Assembly: GCF_036320965.1 (NCBI RefSeq) | Contig: NC_092255.1 | Coordinates: 10,937,703 to 11,001,702, forward strand | Length of the DNA stretch: 64,000 nt | Source: Panulirus ornatus | Lineage: Eukaryota > Arthropoda > Malacostraca > Decapoda > Palinuridae | Reading direction: 5' to 3' | Shown here: positions 10,191-22,529 of the stretch, piece after piece | Layout: every line of letters starts with the position of its first letter | Position numbering within the stretch: position 1 is the first letter of the stretch | Translations under genes and position numbers: made by a program | Notes under the pieces: generated by a model | Told to the model about the DNA's origin: nothing | Databases searched by the model: none | Seen by the model: only the letters and a program-made list of their open reading frames with translations

Positions 10191-12226
10191 AATAGATTTC
10201 TTTAATCTTCCTGGCAGGTCTTTTTTTATCTTCCAAAAAAAATATTTTTAGTCTTTCAATTCCGTGTTTATTTAGAGTTCCCGAGTAGTTTTTTTTGAAG
10301 TTTTCCAAACAGCAGTTTATTCATCTTCCAAGCAATTTTCAAACAGTTCTTTTAACCAAACAAATCTGTTTTAGTTTTCCAAAAAGCTCTTTTTAAGTAT
10401 TTTCAACAGTATTTTCGTAACACTAATTTGTTTTTGTCATCTGAACAGATTTTTTTTTCACTCTTCTAAATAGTTCTTATCTAGTCTTCCAAACGGATCT
10501 TTTTCGTTCTTCTTAATAGATTTCTTCAATCTTCCTGGCTGGTGTTTTGTCTCTTCCAACACTTATTTCTTAGTCTACTAAAGAAATTGAAAAAAAAGTC
10601 GCTTATTGTAACCGACACTCTGCAAAAAGAGTGGCTTGAACGGGTCTCTCCTACGATTATTTATGCAAGCCTGCTACCCAAACATCTGTCCAGAATTCCA
10701 TCAACACGCAACTACCTACACTCCTAAAAGCATATACTGATCTAATGATATATGTATGGTAGTATGCCTGTACAAATGGAAAAAAAAAATGGCGAAAAGA
10801 GAGGCTATCTACCTACCTACCTATCTACAAATGGAAAATAAATTTGCTTAATTTTACCTCAACTCTGCAAAAAAAGGACTTTTTATGCAGGCTTTTTTAC
10901 GCAAGCCTGGTACCCATTCCAGAAATCCAGTAATCCAACAACACGCACCTACCTACACTCTTAAACGCACATACCGATCCATTGAGATATATATGGCTTG
11001 CAAACAGACTTTCTTTTAATCTTTCAAATTTTTCTTGTTTTTATTAGTTTTCTTAACAAATCTCTTTTTACTCTTCAAAAAAAATATTTTTAGTCTTTCA
11101 ATTCCGTGTTTATTTAGAGTTCCCGAATTGTTTTTTTGAAGTTTTCCAAACAGCAGTTTATTCATCTTCCAAGCAGTTTTTCAAACAGTTCTTTTAACCA
11201 AACAAATCTGTTTTAGTTTTCCAAAAAGCTCTTTTTAAGTATTTTCAACAGTATTTTCGTTACACTAATTTGTTTTTTCATCTGAAAAGATTTTTTTTTC
11301 ACTCTTCTAAATAGTTCTTATCTAGTCTTCCAAACGGATCTTTTTCGTTTTTCTTAATAGATTTCTTTAATCTTCCTGGCAGGTGTTTTGTATCTTCCAA
11401 CACTTATTTCTTAGTCTACTAAACAAATTGAAAAAAAAATCGCTTATTGTAACATACACTCTGCAAAAAGAGTGACTTGAACGGGTCTCTCCTACGATAA
11501 TTTATGCATGCGTGCTGCCCAAACATCTGTCCAGTATTCCATCAACACGCAACTACCTACACTCCTAAAAGCATATACTGATCTAATGAGATATGTATGG
11601 TAGTATGCCTGTACAAATGGAAAAAGAAATGGGAAAAAGAGGGGCTACCTACATACCTACCTACCTACCTACACTCTTAAAAGCACATTCTGATCAATTA
11701 AGATATGTATGATTAGGTACATATACAAATGGAAAATAAATTTGCTTAATTTTACCTCCGCTCTGCAAAAAAAGGACTTTTTATGCGGGCTTTTTTATGC
11801 AAGTGTGGTACCCATTCCAGAAATCCAGTAATCCAACAACACGCACCTACCTACACTTTTAAACGCACATACCGATCCATTGAGATATATATGGCTTGCA
11901 AACAGACTTTCTTTTAATCTTTCAAATTTTTCTTTTTTTTGTTAGTTTTCTTAACAAATCTCTTTTTATTCTTCTAAAAAAAATATTTTTTGTCTTTCAC
12001 TTCCGTGTTTATTTAGAGTTCCCGAGTTGTTTTTTTTCATCTTCCAACCAGTATTTCAAACAATTCTTTTAACAAAACAGATGTTTTAGTTTTCCAAAAG
12101 CTCTTTTTAAGTATTTTCAACAATATTTTCACAAAACTAATTTATATTTGTCATCTGAACAGATTTTTTTTTCACTTCTAAATAGTTCTTATCTAGTCAT
12201 CCAAACGGATCTTTTTCGTTCTTCTT
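10191..12226 (+). repeat. HOR 6 (A-B-C, 2,036 bp)
   Basis: A 10191-10514, B 10515-11355, C 11356-12226. One A is missing from the A-run near 11080, which closes the 66-codon frame seen in other B copies. C has CACAAAACTAA near 12131 instead of CACAACACTAA. Confidence 0.93.
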
Positions 12227-14265
12227 AATAGATTTCTTTAATCTTCCTGGCAGGTCTTTTTTTATCTTCCAAAAAAAATATTTTTAGTCTTTCAATTCCG
12301 TGTTTATTTAGAGTTCCCGAGTAGTTTTTTTTGAAGTTTTCCAAACAGCAGTTTATTCATCTTCCAAGCAATTTTCAAACAGTTCTTTTAACCAAACAAA
12401 TCTGTTTTAGTTTTCCAAAAAGCTCTTTTTAAGTATTTTCAACAGTATTTTCGTAACACTAATTTGTTTTTGTCATCTGAACAGATTTTTTTTTTCACTC
12501 TTCTAAATAGTTCTTATCTAGTCTTCCAAACGGATCTTTTTCGTTCTTCTTAATAGATTTCTTCAATCTTCCTGGCTGGTGTTTTGTCTCTTCCAACACT
12601 TATTTCTTAGTCTACTAAAGAAATTGAAAAAAAAGTCGCTTATTGTAACCGACACTCTGCAAAAAGAGTGGCTTGAACGGGTCTCTCCTACGATTATTTA
12701 TGCAAGCCTGCTACCCAAACATCTGTCCAGAATTCCATCAACACGCAACTACCTACACTCCTAAAAGCATATACTGATCTAATGATATATGTATGGTAGT
12801 ATGCCTGTACAAATGGAAAAAAAAAATGGCGAAAAGAGAGGCTATCTACCTACCTACCTATCTACAAATGGAAAATAAATTTGCTTAATTTTACCTCAAC
12901 TCTGCAAAAAAAGGACTTTTTATGCAGGCTTTTTTACGCAAGCCTGGTACCCATTCCAGAAATCCAGTAATCCAACAACACGCACCTACCTACACTCTTA
13001 AACGCACATACCGATCCATTGAGATATATATGGCTTGCAAACAGACTTTCTTTTAATCTTTCAAATTTTTCTTGTTTTTATTAGTTTTCTTAACAAATCT
13101 CTTTTTACTCTTCAAAAAAAAATATTTTTAGTCTTTCAATTCCGTGTTTATTTAGAGTTCCCGAATTGTTTTTTTGAAGTTTTCCAAACAGCAGTTTATT
13201 CATCTTCCAAGCAGTTTTTCAAACAGTTCTTTTAACCAAACAAATCTGTTTTAGTTTTCCAAAAAGCTCTTTTTAAGTATTTTCAACAGTATTTTCGTTA
13301 CACTAATTTGTTTTTTCATCTGAAAAGATTTTTTTTTCACTCTTCTAAATAGTTCTTATCTAGTCTTCCAAACGGATCTTTTTCGTTTTTCTTAATAGAT
13401 TTCTTTAATCTTCCTGGCAGGTGTTTTGTATCTTCCAACACTTATTTCTTAGTCTACTAAACAAATTGAAAAAAAAATCGCTTATTGTAACATACACTCT
13501 GCAAAAAGAGTGACTTGAACGGGTCTCTCCTACGATAATTTATGCATGCGTGCTGCCCAAACATCTGTCCAGTATTCCATCAACACGCAACTACCTACAC
13601 TCCTAAAAGCATATACTGATCTAATGAGATATGTATGGTAGTATGCCTGTACAAATGGAAAAAGAAATGGGAAAAAGAGGGGCTACCTACATACCTACCT
13701 ACCTACCTACACTCTTAAAAGCACATTCTGATCAATTAAGATATGTATGATTAGGTACATATACAAATGGAAAATAAATTTGCTTAATTTTACCTCCGCT
13801 CTGCAAAAAAAGGACTTTTTATGCGGGCTTTTTTATGCAAGTGTGGTACCCATTCCAGAAATCCAGTAATCCAACAACACGCACCTACCTACACTTTTAA
13901 ACGCACATACCGATCCATTGAGATATATATGGCTTGCAAACAGACTTTCTTTTAATCTTTCAAATTTTTCTTTTTTTTTGTTAGTTTTCTTAACAAATCT
14001 CTTTTTATTCTTCTAAAAAAAATATTTTTTGTCTTTCACTTCCGTGTTTATTTAGAGTTCCCGAGTTGTTTTTTTTCATCTTCCAACCAGTATTTCAAAC
14101 AATTCTTTTAACAAAACAGATGTTTTAGTTTTCCAAAAGCTCTTTTTAAGTATTTTCAACAATATTTTCACAACACTAATTTATATTTGTCATCTGAACA
14201 GATTTTTTTTTCACTTCTAAATAGTTCTTATCTAGTCATCCAAACGGATCTTTTTCGTTCTTCTT
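12227..14265 (+). repeat. HOR 7 (A-B-C, 2,039 bp)
   Basis: A 12227-12551, B 12552-13393, C 13394-14265. Only homopolymer length changes. Confidence 0.93.
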
Positions 14266-16305
14266 AATAGATTTCTTTAATCTTCCTGGCAGGTCTTTTT
14301 TTATCTTCCAAAAAAAATATTTTTAGTCTTTCAATTCCGTGTTTATTTAGAGTTCCCGAGTAGTTTTTTTTGAAGTTTTCCAAACAGCAGTTTATTCATC
14401 TTCCAAGCAATTTTCAAACAGTTCTTTTAACCAAACAAATCTGTTTTAGTTTTCCAAAAAGCTCTTTTTAAGTATTTTCAACAGTATTTTCGTAACACTA
14501 ATTTGTTTTTGTCATCTGAACAGATTTTTTTTTTCACTCTTCTAAATAGTTCTTATCTAGTCTTCCAAACGGATCTTTTTCGTTCTTCTTAATAGATTTC
14601 TTCAATCTTCCTGGCTGGTGTTTTGTCTCTTCCAACACTTATTTCTTAGTCTACTAAAGAAATTGAAAAAAAAGTCGCTTATTGTAACCGACACTCTGCA
14701 AAAAGAGTGGCTTGAACGGGTCTCTCCTACGATTATTTATGCAAGCCTGCTACCCAAACATCTGTCCAGAATTCCATCAACACGCAACTACCTACACTCC
14801 TAAAAGCATATACTGATCTAATGATATATGTATGGTAGTATGCCTGTACAAATGGAAAAAAAAAATGGCGAAAAGAGAGGCTATCTACCTACCTACCTAT
14901 CTACAAATGGAAAATAAATTTGCTTAATTTTACCTCAACTCTGCAAAAAAAGGACTTTTTATGCAGGCTTTTTTACGCAAGCCTGGTACCCATTCCAGAA
15001 ATCCAGTAATCCAACAACACGCACCTACCTACACTCTTAAACGCACATACCGATCCATTGAGATATATATGGCTTGCAAACAGACTTTCTTTTAATCTTT
15101 CAAATTTTTCTTGTTTTTATTAGTTTTCTTAACAAATCTCTTTTTACTCTTCAAAAAAAAATATTTTTAGTCTTTCAATTCCGTGTTTATTTAGAGTTCC
15201 CGAATTGTTTTTTTGAAGTTTTCCAAACAGCAGTTTATTCATCTTCCAAGCAGTTTTTCAAACAGTTCTTTTAACCAAACAAATCTGTTTTAGTTTTCCA
15301 AAAAGCTCTTTTTAAGTATTTTCAACAGTATTTTCGTTACACTAATTTGTTTTTTCATCTGAAAAGATTTTTTTTTCACTCTTCTAAATAGTTCTTATCT
15401 AGTCTTCCAAACGGATCTTTTTCGTTTTTCTTAATAGATTTCTTTAATCTTCCTGGCAGGTGTTTTGTATCTTCCAACACTTATTTCTTAGTCTACTAAA
15501 CAAATTGAAAAAAAAATCGCTTATTGTAACATACACTCTGCAAAAAGAGTGACTTGAACGGGTCTCTCCTACGATAATTTATGCATGCGTGCTGCCCAAA
15601 CATCTGTCCAGTATTCCATCAACACGCAACTACCTACACTCCTAAAAGCATATACTGATCTAATGAGATATGTATGGTAGTATGCCTGTACAAATGGAAA
15701 AAGAAATGGGAAAAAGAGGGGGCTACCTACATACCTACCTACCTACCTACACTCTTAAAAGCACATTCTGATCAATTAAGATATGTATGATTAGGTACAT
15801 ATACAAATGGAAAATAAATTTGCTTAATTTTACCTCCGCTCTGCAAAAAAAGGACTTTTTATGCGGGCTTTTTTATGCAAGTGTGGTACCCATTCCAGAA
15901 ATCCAGTAATCCAACAACACGCACCTACCTACACTTTTAAACGCACATACCGATCCATTGAGATATATATGGCTTGCAAACAGACTTTCTTTTAATCTTT
16001 CAAATTTTTCTTTTTTTTGTTAGTTTTCTTAACAAATCTCTTTTTATTCTTCTAAAAAAAAATATTTTTTGTCTTTCACTTCCGTGTTTATTTAGAGTTC
16101 CCGAGTTGTTTTTTTTCATCTTCCAACCAGTATTTCAAACAATTCTTTTAACAAAACAGATGTTTTAGTTTTCCAAAAGCTCTTTTTAAGTATTTTCAAC
16201 AATATTTTCACAACACTAATTTATATTTGTCATCTGAACAGATTTTTTTTTCACTTCTAAATAGTTCTTATCTAGTCATCCAAACGGATCTTTTTCGTTC
16301 TTCTT
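14266..16305 (+). repeat. HOR 8 (A-B-C, 2,040 bp)
   Basis: A 14266-14590, B 14591-15432, C 15433-16305. This is the last of the eight near-identical copies. C has one extra G near 15720 and one extra A near 16064. Confidence 0.93.
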
Positions 16306-19167
16306 AATAGATTTCTTTAATCTTCCTGGCAGGTCTTTTTTTATCTTCCAAAAAAAATATTTTTAGTCTTTCAATTCCGTGTTTATTTAGAGTTCCCGAG
16401 TAGTTTTTTTTGAAGTTTTCCAAACAGCAGTTTATTCATCTTCCAAGCAATTTTCAAACAGTTCTTTTAACCAAACAAATCTGTTTTAGTTTTCCAAAAA
16501 GCTCTTTTTAAGTATTTTCAACAGTATTTTCGTAACACTAATTTGTTTTTGTCATCTGAACAGATTTTTTTTTTCACTCTTCTAAATAGTTCTTATCTAG
16601 TCTTCCAAACGGATCTTTTTCGTTCTTCTTAATAGATTTCTTCAATCTTCCTGGCTGGTGTTTTGTCTCTTCCAACACTTATTTCTTAGTCTACTAAAGA
16701 AATTGAAAAAAAAGTCGCTTATTGTAACCGACACTCTGCAAAAAGAGTGGCTTGAACGGGTCTCTCCTACGATTATTTATGCAAGCCTGCTACCCAAACA
16801 TCTGTCCAGAATTCCATCAACACGCAACTACCTACACTCCTAAAAGCATATACTGACCTAATGATATATGTATGGTAGTATGCCTGTACAAAAGGAAAAA
16901 AAAAATGGCGAAAAGAGAGGCTATCTACCTACCTACCTATCTACAAATGGAAAATAAATTTGCTTAATTTTACCTCAACTCTGCAAAAAAAGGACTTTTT
17001 ATGCAGGCTTTTTTACGCAAGCCTGGTACCCATTCCAGAAATCCAGTAATCCAACAAGACGCACCTACCTACACTCTTAAACGCACATACCGATCCATTG
17101 AGATATATATGGCTTGCAAACAGACTTTCTTTTAATCTTTCAAATTTTTCTTGTTTTTATTAGTTTTCTTAACAAATCTCTTTTTACTCTTCAAAAAAAA
17201 ATATTTTTAGTCTTTCAATTCCGTGTTTATTTAGAGTTCCCGAATTGTTTTTTTGAAGTTTTCCAAACAGCAGTTTATTCATCTTCCAAGCAGTTTTTCA
17301 AACAGTTCTTTTAACCAAACAAATCTGTTTTAGTTTTCCAAAAAGCTCTTTTTAAGTATTTTCAACAGTATTTTCGTTACACTAATTTGTTTTTTCATCT
17401 GAAAAGATTTTTTTTTCACTCTTCTAAATAGTTCTTATCTAGTCTTCCAAACGGATCTTTTTCGATTTTCTTAATAGATTTCTTTAATCTTCCTGGCAGG
17501 TGTTTTGTATCTTCCAACACTTATTTCTTAGTCTACTAAAGAAATTGAAAAAAAAATCGCTTATTGTAACCGACACTCTGCAAAAAGAGTGGCTTGAACG
17601 GGTCTCTCCTACGATTATTTATGCAAGCCTGCTACCCACACATCTGTCCAGAATTCCATCAACACGCAACTACCTACACTCCTAAAAGCATATACTGATC
17701 TAATGATGTATGTACAAATGGAAAAAAAAAATGGCGAAAAGAGAGGCTATCTACCTACTTACCTATCTACAAATGGAAAATAAATTTGCTTAATTTTACC
17801 TCAACTCTGCAAAAAAAGTGCTTCTTATGCAGGCTTTTTTACGCAAGCCTCTATCCATTCCAGAAATCCAGTAATCCAACAACATGCACCTACCTACACT
17901 CTTAAACGCACATACCGATCCATTGAGATATATATGGCTTGCAAACAGACTTTCTTTTAATCTTTCAAATTTTTCTTGTTTTTATTAGTTTTCTTAACAA
18001 ATCTCTTTTTACTCTTCAAAAGAAAATATTTCTAGTCTTTCAATTCCGTGTTTATTTAGAGTTCCCGAATTGTTTTTTTGAAGTTTTCCAAACAGCAGTT
18101 TATTCATCTTCCAAGCAGTTTTTCAAATTTCTTTTAACCAAACAAATCTGTTTTAGTTTTCCAAAAAGCTCTTTTTAAGTATTTTCAACAGTATTTTCGT
18201 TACACTAATTTGTTTTTTCATCTGAAAAGATTTTTTTTTCACTCTTCTAAATAGTTCTTATCTAGTCTTCCAAACGGATCTTTTTCGATTTTCTTAATAG
18301 ATTTCTTTAATCTTCCTGGCAAGTGTTTTGTATCTTCCAACACTTATTTCTTAGTCTACTAAACAAATTGAAAAAAAAATCGCTTATTGTAACATACACT
18401 CTGCAAAAAGAGTGACTTGACCGGGTCTCTCCTACGATAATTTATGCATGCGTGCTGCCCAAACATCTGTCCAGTATTCCATCAACACGCAACTACCTAC
18501 AATCCTAAAAGCATATACTGATCTAATGAGATATGTATGGTAGTATGCCTGTACAAATGGAAAAAGAAATGGGAAAAAGAGGGGCTACCTACATACCTAC
18601 CTACCTACCTACACTCTTAAAAGCACATTCTGATCAATTAAGATATGTATGATTAGGTACATATACAAATGGAAAATAAATTTGCTTAATTTTACCTCCG
18701 CTCTGCAAAAAAAGGACTTTTTATGCGGGCTTTTTTATGCAAGTGTGGTACCCATTCCAGAAATCCAGTAATCCAACAACACGCACCTACCTACACTTTT
18801 AAACGCACATACCGATCCATTGAGATATATATGGCTTGCAAACAGACTTTCTTTTAATCTTTCAAATTTTTCTTTTTTTTGTTAGTTTTCTTAACAAATC
18901 TCTTTTTATTCTTCTAAAAAAAATATTTTTTGTCTTTCACTTCCGTGTTTATTTAGAGTTCCCGAGTTGTTTTTTTTTCATCTTCCAACCAGTATTTCAA
19001 ACAATTCTTTTAACAAAACAGATGTTTTAGTTTTCCAAAAGCTCTTTTTAAGTATTTTCAACAATATTTTCACAACACTAATTTATATTTGTCATCTGAA
19101 CAGATTTTTTTTTCACTTCTAAATAGTTCTTATCTAGTCATCCAAACGGATCTTTTTCGTTCTTCTT
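16306..19167 (+). repeat. HOR 9 variant (A-B-D-C, 2,862 bp)
   Basis: A 16306-16630, B 16631-17472, D 17473-18295, C 18296-19167. B has CTGACCTAATG, CAAAAGGAAA and CAACAAGACGCACC, all repeated only in HOR 12. The B and D ends both read TTCGATTTTCTTAATAG rather than TTCGTTTTTC. Confidence 0.9.
17473..18295 (+). repeat. Monomer D, first copy (C/B recombinant, 823 bp)
   Basis: The monomer opens like C (GGCAGGTGTTTTGTATC) and then becomes B-like from AAAGAAATTG onward (CCGACACTC, GATTATTTATGCAAGCC). Private marks shared with the second D copy are CTACCCACACATC, ATGATGTATGTAC (a local deletion of about 18 bp), AGTGCTTCTTATG, GCCTCTATCC and TTTTTCAAATTTC. It looks like a product of exchange between B and C that was later fixed and duplicated. 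Confidence 0.85.
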
Positions 19168-20491
19168 AATAGATTTCTTTAATCTTCCTGGAAGGTCTTT
19201 TTTTATCTTCCAAAAAAAATATTTTTAGTCTTTCAATTCCGTGTTTATTTAGAGTTCCCGAGTAGTTTTTTTTGAAGTTTTCCAAACAGCAGTTTATTCA
19301 TCTTCCAAGCAATTTTCAAACAGTTCTTTTAACCAAACAAATCTGTTTTAGTTTTCCAAAAAGCTCTTTTTAAGTATTTTCAACAGTATTTTCGTAACAC
19401 TAATTTGTTTTTGTCATCTGAACAGATTTTTTTTTTCACTCTTCTAAATAGTTCTTATCTAGTCTTCCAAACGGATCTTTTTCGTTCTTCTTAATAGATT
19501 TCTTCAATCTTCCTGGCTGGTGTTTTGTCTCTTCCAACACTTATTTCTTAGTCTACTAAAGAAATTGAAAAAAAAAGTCGCTTATTGTAACCGACACTCT
19601 GCAAAAAGAGTGGCTTGAACGGGTCTCTCCTACGATTATTTATGCAAGCCTGCTACCCAAACATCTGTCCAGAATTCCATCAACACGCAACTACCTACAC
19701 TCCTAAAAGCATATACTGATCTAATGATATATATATGGTAGTATGCCTGTACAAATGGAAAAAAAAAATGGCGAAAAGAGAGGCTATCTACCTACCTACC
19801 TATCTACAAATGGAAAATAAATTTGCTTAATTTTACCTCAACTCTGCAAAAAAAGGACTTTTATGCAGGCTTTTTTACGCAAGCCTGGTACCCATTCCAG
19901 AAATCCAGTAATCCAACAACACGCACCTACCTACACTCTTAAACGCACATACCGATCCATTGAGATATATATGGCTTGCAAACAGACTTTCTTTTAATCT
20001 TTCAAATTTTTCTTGTTTTTATTAGTTTTCTTAACAAATCTCTTTTTACTCTTCAAAAAAAAATATTTTTAGTCTTTCAATTCCGTGTTTATTTAATCCA
20101 GTAATCCAACAACACGCACCTACCTACACTTTTAAACGCACATACCGATCCATTGAGATATGCAAACAGACTTTCTTTTAATCTTTCAAATTTTTCTTTT
20201 TTTTTGTTAGTTTTCTTAACAAATCTCTTTTTATTCTTCTAAAAAAAATATTTTTTGTCTTTCACTTCCGTGTTTATTTAGAGTTCCCGAGTTGTTTTTT
20301 TTCATCTTCCAACCAGTATTTCAAACAATTCTTTTAACAAAACAGATGTTTTAGTTTTCCAAAAGCTCTTTTTAAGTATTTTCAACAATATTTTCACAAA
20401 ACTAATTTATATTTGTCATCTGAACAGATTTTTTTTTCACTTCTAAATAGTTCTTATCTAGTCATCGAAACGGATCTTTTTCGTTCTTTTT
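19168..20491 (+). repeat. HOR 10 shortened (A-B/C fusion, 1,324 bp)
   Basis: A 19168-19492. B starts at 19493 and stops inside CCGTGTTTATTTA at about 20,095, where it joins C sequence at ATCCAGTAATCC. Compared with HOR 2, about 706 bp is missing. The remaining C part also lacks ATATGGCTT, reading GAGATATGCAAAC near 20,155. Confidence 0.9.
20094..20097. other. Deletion junction inside HOR 10
   Basis: B-type CCGTGTTTATTTA is followed directly by C-type ATCCAGTAATCCAAC. The two partners share only one base (A) at the join. The missing part corresponds to 2968-3673 in HOR 2. The join is therefore not explained by long homology at the breakpoint. Confidence 0.85.
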
Positions 20492-22529
20492 AGTAGATTT
20501 CTTTAATCTTCCTAGTAGGTCTTTTTTTATCTTCCAAAAAAAATATTTTTAGTCTTTCAATTCCGTGTTTATTTAGAGTTCCCGAGTAGTTTTTTTTGAA
20601 GTTTTCCAAACAGCAGTTTATTCATCTTCCAAGCAACTTTCAAACAGTTCTTTTAACCAAAAAAATCTGTTTTAGTTTTCCAAAAAGCTCTTTTTAAGTA
20701 TTTTCAACAGTATTTTCGTAACACTAATTTGTTTTTGTCATCTGAACAGATTTTTTTTTCACTCTTCTAAATAGTTCTTATCTAGTCTTCCAAACGGATC
20801 TTTTTCGTTCTTCTTAATAGATTTCTTCAATCTTCCTGGCTGGTGTTTTGTCTCTTCCAACACTTATTTCTTAGTCTACTAAAGAAATTGAAAAAAAAGT
20901 CGCTTATTGTAACCGACACTCTGCAAAAAGAGTGGCTTGAACGGGTCTCTCCTACGATTATTTATGCAAGCCTGCTACCCAAACATCTGTCCAGAATTCC
21001 ATCAACACGCAACTACCTACACTCCTAAAAGCATATACTGATCTAATGATATATATATGGTAGTATGCCTGTACAAATGGAAAAAAAAAAATGGCGAAAA
21101 GAGAGGCTATCTACCTACCTACCTATCTACAAATGGAAAATAAATTTGCTTAATTTTACCTCAACTCTGCAAAAAAAGGACTTTTTATGCAGGCTTTTTT
21201 ACGCAAGCCTGGTACCCATTCCAGAAATCCAGTAATCCAACAACACGCACCTACCTACACTCTTAAACGCACATACCGATCCATAGAGATATATATGGCT
21301 TGCAAACAGACTTTCTTTTAATCTTTCAAATTTTTCTTGTTTTTATTAATTTCTTAAGAATCTCTTTTTACTCTTCAAAAAAAAATATTTTTAGTCTTTC
21401 AATTCCGTGTTTATTTAGAGTTCCCGAATTGTTTTTTTGAAGTTTTCCAAACAGCAGTTTATTCATCTTCCAAGCAGTTTTTCAAACAGTTCTTTTAACC
21501 AAACAAATCTGTTTTAGTTTTCCAAAAAGCTCTTTTTAAGTATTTTCAACAGTATTTTCGTTACACTAATTTGTTTTTTCATCTGAAAAGATTTTTTTTT
21601 CACTCTTCTAAATAGTTCTTATCTAGTCTTCCAAACGGATCTTTTTCGGTTTTCTTAATAGATTTCTTTAATCTTCCTGGCAGGTGTTTTGTATCTTCCA
21701 ACACTTATTTCTTAGTCTACTAAACAAATTGAAAAAAAAATCGCTTATTGTAACATACACTCTGCAAAAAGAGTGACTTGAACGGGTCTCTCCTACGATA
21801 ATTTATGCATGCGTGCTGCCCAAACATCTGTCCAGTATTCCATCAACACGCAACTACCTACACTCCTAAAAGCATATCCTGATCTAATGAGATATGTATG
21901 GTAGTATGCCTGTACAAATGGAAAAAGAAATGGGAAAAAGAGGGGCTACCTACATACCTACCTACCTACCTACACTCTTAAAAGCACATTCTGATCAATT
22001 AAGATATGTATGATTAGGTACATATACAAATGGAAAATAAATTTGCTTAATTTTACCTCCGCTCTGCAAAAAAAGGACTTTTTATGCGGGCTTTTTTATG
22101 CAAGTGTGGTACCCATTCCAGAAATCCAGTAATCCAACAACACGCACCTACCTACACTTTTAAACGCACATACCGATCCATTGAGATATATATGGCTTGC
22201 AAACAGTCTTTCTTTTAATCTTTCAAATTTTTCTTTTTTTTGTTAGTTTTCTTAACAAATCTCTTTTTATTCTTCTAAAAAAAAATATTTTTTGTCTTTC
22301 ACTTCCGTGTTTATTTAGAGTTCCCGAGTTGTTTTTTTTTCATCTTCCAACCAGTATTTCAAACAATTCTTTTAACAAAACAGATGTTTTAGTTTTCCAA
22401 AAGCTCTTTTTAAGTATTTTCAACAATATTTTCACAACACTAATTTATATTTGTCATCTGAACAGATTTTTTTTTCACTTCTAAATAGTTCTTATCTAGT
22501 CATCCAAACGGATCTTTTTCGTTCTTCTT
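20492..22529 (+). repeat. HOR 11 (A-B-C, 2,038 bp)
   Basis: A 20492-20815, B 20816-21656, C 21657-22529. A starts AGTAGATTTC and has AGCAACTTTC and CCAAAAAAATCTG, all shared with HOR 13. B ends TTCGGTTTTC, also as in HOR 13. Confidence 0.92.
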
